Program-made: the position numbers and the translations under genes
Shown here: positions 60,201 to 64,000 of the stretch, in pieces
Layout of the letters: each line of letters opens with the position of its first letter
Position numbering within the stretch: the stretch's first letter is position 1
NCBI GenBank assembly: GCA_023614405.1
Contig: CM042684.1
Coordinates: 470,031,650-470,095,649 of the forward strand
Direction of reading: 5' to 3'
DNA from: Avena insularis
Taxonomy: Eukaryota > Streptophyta > Magnoliopsida > Poales > Poaceae
DNA length: 64,000 nucleotides
The notes under the pieces: generated by a model
The model's database searches: none
Told to the model about the DNA's origin: nothing
The model's input: the letters and a program-made list of their open reading frames with translations, nothing else

Positions 60201-62432
60201 TAGATCCTTATGTGGTTCATGAATAGAACAAACATGCACTGACACTGGGTGTGGTTCATGAAAAGAACAGACACACAATGACACTAGGTGTGGTTCATGA
60301 AAAGAACAGACATGCAATGACACTGGTGGGCCCATCCTTATGTGGTTCATGAAAAGAACAGATACACAATGACACTGGTGGATCCTTATGTGGCTTGTTT
60401 AGAAGAACACACATGCAGTGACACCGGTGGATCCACATGTGGTTTATGGAAGTAAAATACCTGCAATGACACTAGTAGATCCTTATGTGGTTCATGAAAA
60501 GAACAGACATGCAGTGAAACTAGGTGTGGTTCATGAATAGAACAGACATGCACTGACACTAGGTGTGGTTCATGAAAAGAACAGACATGCAATGACACTA
60601 GTGGGCCCATCCTTATGTGGTTCATGAAAAGAACAGACATGCAATGACACTAGTGCATCCTTATGTGGTTTGTTTAGAAGAACACACATGCAATGACACT
60701 GGGTGTGGTTCATGAAAAGAACACACACACACAATGACACCGGTGGATCCACATGTGGTTTGTTTAGAGGAACAGACATGCAATGACACCGGTGGATCCA
60801 CATGTGGTTTATGAGAAGAACACAGATCCAATGACTCTGGTAGATCCTTATGTGGTTCATGAAAAGAACTGACATGCAGTGACACTGGGTGTGGTTCATG
60901 AAAAGAACAGACATGCACTCACACTAGGAGTGGTTCATGAGAAGAACAGATAGGTAATGACACTGGTGGACCCTTATGTGGTTTATGGAAAGAACAGACA
61001 TGCAATCACACCGGTGGATCCACATGTGGTTTATGGAAGTAACACACATGCAATGACACTTGGTGTGGTTCATGAAAAGAACAGACATGCAATGACACTA
61101 GTAGATCCTTATGTGGTTCATGAGAAGAACAGACACGCAATGACACTAGTGGATCCTTATGTGGTTTGTTTAGAGGAACAGACATGAAATGACACCGGTG
61201 GATCCACATATGGTTTATGGAAGTAAAAGACATGCAATGACACTGGTAGATCCTTATGTGGTTCATGAAAAGAACTGACATGCAGTGACACTGGGTGTGG
61301 TTCATGAAAAGAACAGACATGCACTGACACTAGGAGTGGTTCATGAAAAGAACAGACAGGCAATGACACTGGTGGATCCTTATAAGGTTTATGGAAGGAA
61401 CAGACATGCAATCACACCGGTTAATCAACATGTGGTTTATGGAAGTAACACACATGCAATGACACTAGGTGTGGTTCATGAAAAGAACAGACATGCAATG
61501 ACACTGGTAGATCCTTGTGTGGTTCATGAGAAGAACACACACACAATGACACTGGTGGATCCTTATGTGGTTTGTGTAGAGGAACAGACATGCAATGACA
61601 CCGGTGGATCCTTATGTGGTTTATGGAAGTAAAAGACATGCAATGACTCTAGCTGTGTATCATGAAAAGAACAGACATGCAATGACTCTAGCCGTGGTTC
61701 ATGAAAAGAACAGACATGCAATGACACTGGTGGATCCTTATGTGGTTTATGGAAGGAACATACATGCAATCACACCGGTGGATCCATATGTGGTTTATGG
61801 AAGTAACACACGTGCAATGACACTGGGTGTGGTTCATGAAAAGAACAGACATGCAATGACACTGGTGGGCCCATCCTTATGTGGTTCATGAAAAGAATGT
61901 ACATGCAAGGACACTGGTGGATCCTTATGTGGTTTGTTTAGAGGAACAGACATGCAATGACACCGGTGGATCCACATGTGGTTTATGGAAGTAACACACA
62001 TGCAATGACACTGGGTGTGGTTCATGAAAAGAACAGACATGCAATGACACTGGTAGATCCTTATGTGGTTCATGAAAAGAATAGACATGCAATGACACTG
62101 GTGGATCCTTATGTGGTTTGTTTAGAGGAACAGACATGCAATGACTCTAGCCGTGGTTCATGAAAAGAACAGACATGCAATGACACCGGGTGTGGTTCAT
62201 GAAAAGAACAGACATGCAATGACTTATGTGGTTTGTTTAGAATAACACACATGCAATGACACTGGGTGTGGTTCATGAAAAGAACATATAAGCAATGACA
62301 CTCGTGGATCCTTATGTGGTTTGTTTAGAAGAACATGCATGCAATGACACTGGTTGTGGTTCATGAAAAGAACAGACACGCAATGACACTGGTGGATCCT
62401 TATGTGGTTTGTTTAGAGGAACATACATGCAA
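54246..62432. repeat. 8.2 kb tandem array of 39-49 bp units with higher-order structure
   Basis: Units share a CATGCAATGACAC start and an AAC(A)GA-type end. The short form (39 bp) carries GGGTGTGGTTCATGAAAAG. Longer forms (48-49 bp) carry GGTGGATCCTTATGTGG followed by TTCATGAAAAG, TTTATGGAAG or TTTGTTTAGAGG. Specific unit orders recur: the pattern at 55251 reappears at 57907 and 60879 (offsets 2656 and 2972), that at 55967 at 58623 and 61595 (the same offsets), and a 406 bp step repeats within blocks (55251 and 55657; 57907 and 58313; 60879 and 61285). The many open frames on both strands come from unit lengths divisible by three. It ends abruptly at 62432. Confidence 0.95.
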
Positions 62433-62751
62433 AACGGGTTCCTTAGATCTTGTTGACGCTGAGGGCACATAGACGTGCGAGAGCTTCATGCATTGCCCTG
62501 GCTTATCCATCTAGCCAGTTGTTCTCTCTCACGGAGAACTGGATTCTCCCAGAAGTTGGTGCTTCGATGATGCCTCTAAGATCTGTGGTGACTAGCCACT
62601 GTAGGTCTCCTCCTGGGGGTCCTGGAAGTTGAGCTCCAAGAAACTCCGGATGTGGGCGTCCCAGTAACTCCGACAGTGAATCCAGATCCCTCTCGAAGAT
62701 CAGCTGACCTCCGTTTCCCAACTGGTAAAACTTGCTGAACTGAGTCTCCAT
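62433..62751 (-). pseudogene. N-terminal part of a retrotransposon gag-like frame, truncated
   Basis: From ATG 62751 (minus) the frame reads METQFSKFYQLGNGGQLI ... LDSLSELLGRPHPEFLG ... RENNWLDG, then a TAA at about 62502, and continues ARAMHEALARLC before the array junction. TTCTTGCAG immediately precedes the ATG, resembling a splice acceptor. Its position after the primer site makes it the first internal ORF. It lacks the gag core, and one stop plus truncation make it inactive. Confidence 0.65.
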
Positions 62752-62963
62752 CTGCAAGAATTAAGGATGAGGAAGTTAGTGAGGTGATCAAGTGTGTCAA
62801 ATTTTTAAGTAGTAGTGTAAGAATTTTGAGTAATATGAATTTTTGAGAAAGAATCCACAAGGGTAAGAGAGGAGATAGTTTTTCATAAATACTTCCTTTG
62901 GTTTTTGGAAACTAAGTTTTTGTTTTGAACGTCCATTCTAACTAGGGTCTCCTATGGTCAGGA

Positions 62964-62977
62964 TGGCTCTGATACCA
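62964..62977 (-). other. Primer-binding site (initiator Met-tRNA)
   Basis: Plus TGGCTCTGATACCA, three bases from the LTR end at 62981; minus-sense TGGTATCAGAGCCA. Confidence 0.9.
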
Positions 62978-62980
62978 ACT

Positions 62981-64000
62981 TGTCAACACCCGGATTTTTA
63001 ATCCCAGATGCCCGTTATGCCATACCTCGCAATCCCAGGATTACCATTTTTGCGAGACATAACGGATTGGATATCACAGTACATCATCCATTACAAACCA
63101 TACATAAGGTCTTACACAAATAAGGATCTCATGATCCAGTCTTTAATACAACAAGCAGCGGAAATAAAAGATAAGCGTAGCGGTGGGGTCCATCTTCAAG
63201 GGCACAGGCACTGCTGACGAAGGCAGATAGTCCTAGTTATCATAGCCGTCCTAATGACCATCCTCTTGATAGTCTCCTTCATAGTCTGGCCATGAGAATA
63301 ACCAGGGAAAAAAGCCATGAGTACTCTTTAAGTACTCGCAAACTACTATTAATAGGTACTATAGTTCTAAGTTAAAGTGCTAAATCTAAGTTTAACTACA
63401 AAGTTAAGTTTGAAACCTAAGCTGAGTTCTGAAGCAAAGAAAGATAAAGTAAAGTTCTAGAATCACTTAAGTTGGGAAGCTATTGTCATAAACACAACCC
63501 TGTTGTGGTCAAGTCAAGATTCATCATTCATTTCAAGTTATTTGGAAAACATCTGACAACGAAACAGTATGGCCACTCCAATCATCCATAATCATGACGC
63601 GGCTATTCGAATAGTTAGACACTCTGCAGAGGTGGTACACTTTCACCACAAGATTCGATACATCTATCAGGGATAACCCTGAATCATCATACTTAGTATG
63701 CAGATAATCAAACATAACCTTCCCTTTACACACCCTAGTATAAGCACCTCTCCTATGAGCATGGCCTCCCAACTATGACCATCAGTCATCTTGGGCACTG
63801 CATAGGTGGACATCATGAGAGGTAGCCTCAGCTCAAACCTCTCCCGCAAGGGAACTAATACTAATGCATATAAATTTCTAGCTAAGCCTTACCCAATTCA
63901 GGTAATGTGGTTGTACAGTAAATTTGGAATAGTATCTCATCCGAATCCAACCATCAGTTTTATAAAAGGGTTAAGGCTCATGCCTCATCATTTTCATCAT
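62981..64000 (-). repeat. LTR, partial (runs off the right edge)
   Basis: It begins TGTCAACACCCGGATTTTTA on the plus strand next to the primer site. The 1020 bp visible contain no credible frame; 63300-63480 is AT-rich and repetitive in AAGTT words. The other LTR end is not in the window. Confidence 0.78.

Larger units (their letters stand above)
62433..64000 (-). mobile_element. 5' end of a minus-strand LTR retrotransposon (LTR, primer site, start of gag)
   Basis: In minus orientation the LTR runs in from beyond 64000 and ends at 62981 (plus TGTCAACACCCGG). A primer site complementary to initiator tRNA-Met (plus TGGCTCTGATACCA, 62964-62977), a leader of about 210 bp and a gag start at 62751 follow. 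The element is cut at about 62432 by the tandem array. The shared primer type with the LARD is notable, but no relationship can be shown. Confidence 0.8.

Noticed and set aside
54397..62163. Dozens of 60-147 codon frames across the tandem array
   Set aside because: They restate the same 39-48 bp unit on both strands, with no start, splice or domain signal; they are by-products of unit length.
54246..62432. CRISPR-like appearance of short repeats
   Set aside because: Units are adjoining variants with no unique spacers, and the context is a plant nuclear genome.
1..64000. A defence, biosynthetic or other novel multi-gene system
   Set aside because: The only apparently intact recognised gene is the single ALOG gene; everything else supportable is repeat or pseudogene.

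Overview
This window is plant nuclear DNA from a grass, almost certainly a Triticeae genome (wheat, barley or Aegilops type). The reasons are the dense nested LTR retrotransposons whose LTRs open with TGATACATTGC or TGTTCATACG and run on into a stretch of the type TATCTATAATTTTTGATG, a large LTR element with 4.4 kb LTRs and a non-coding interior that fits the barley/wheat LARD (Sukkula-type) class, CACTA ends of the CACTAGTAGAAAA type, and several grass MITEs. Only one apparently intact protein-coding gene was recognised: an ALOG-domain (G1-like/LSH) nuclear protein on the minus strand at 47508-48215.

Layout. 1-19233: stacked plus-strand Ty3/gypsy material. It holds the tail and 3' LTR of one element (interrupted by a minus-strand solo LTR with a perfect GTGGC target duplication), the 3' half of an Athila-like element with a broken ORF-1-family frame, and two tandem gag-protease-only elements (A and B) joined by a deletion that removed most of B's 5' LTR. 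19234-33970: a minus-strand gypsy element with a broken gag, whose 5' LTR is split by a complete 11.8 kb LARD-like element (21054-32848, target duplication GGTTG, LTRs of 4357 and 4402 bp, initiator-Met-tRNA primer site, non-coding 3.0 kb interior).

34546-38324: a 5'-truncated, decayed LINE, a methyltransferase-like gene fragment lying directly against its 5' break, a GC-rich non-autonomous non-LTR insertion, and a 21 bp poly-T micro-insertion with a 16 bp target duplication. 38325-50758: the low-copy island around the ALOG gene, seeded with MITEs (two Mutator-like, two Stowaway-like, one unclassified), a SINE-like sequence and a second poly-T micro-insertion. 50759-54245: two CACTA-type ends, a set of exon-like frames of unknown function, and a broken GRF zinc-finger/coiled-coil gene of a kind carried by transposons.

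54246-62432: an 8.2 kb tandem array of 39 to 49 bp units organised into higher-order blocks with about 2.66 and 2.97 kb periodicity. This is the most unusual structure in the window. 62433-64000: the 5' end (LTR, initiator-Met primer site, leader and broken start of gag) of another minus-strand LTR element. Nearly all TE reading frames carry stops or frameshifts. The ALOG gene does not appear to be functionally linked to the repeats around it.
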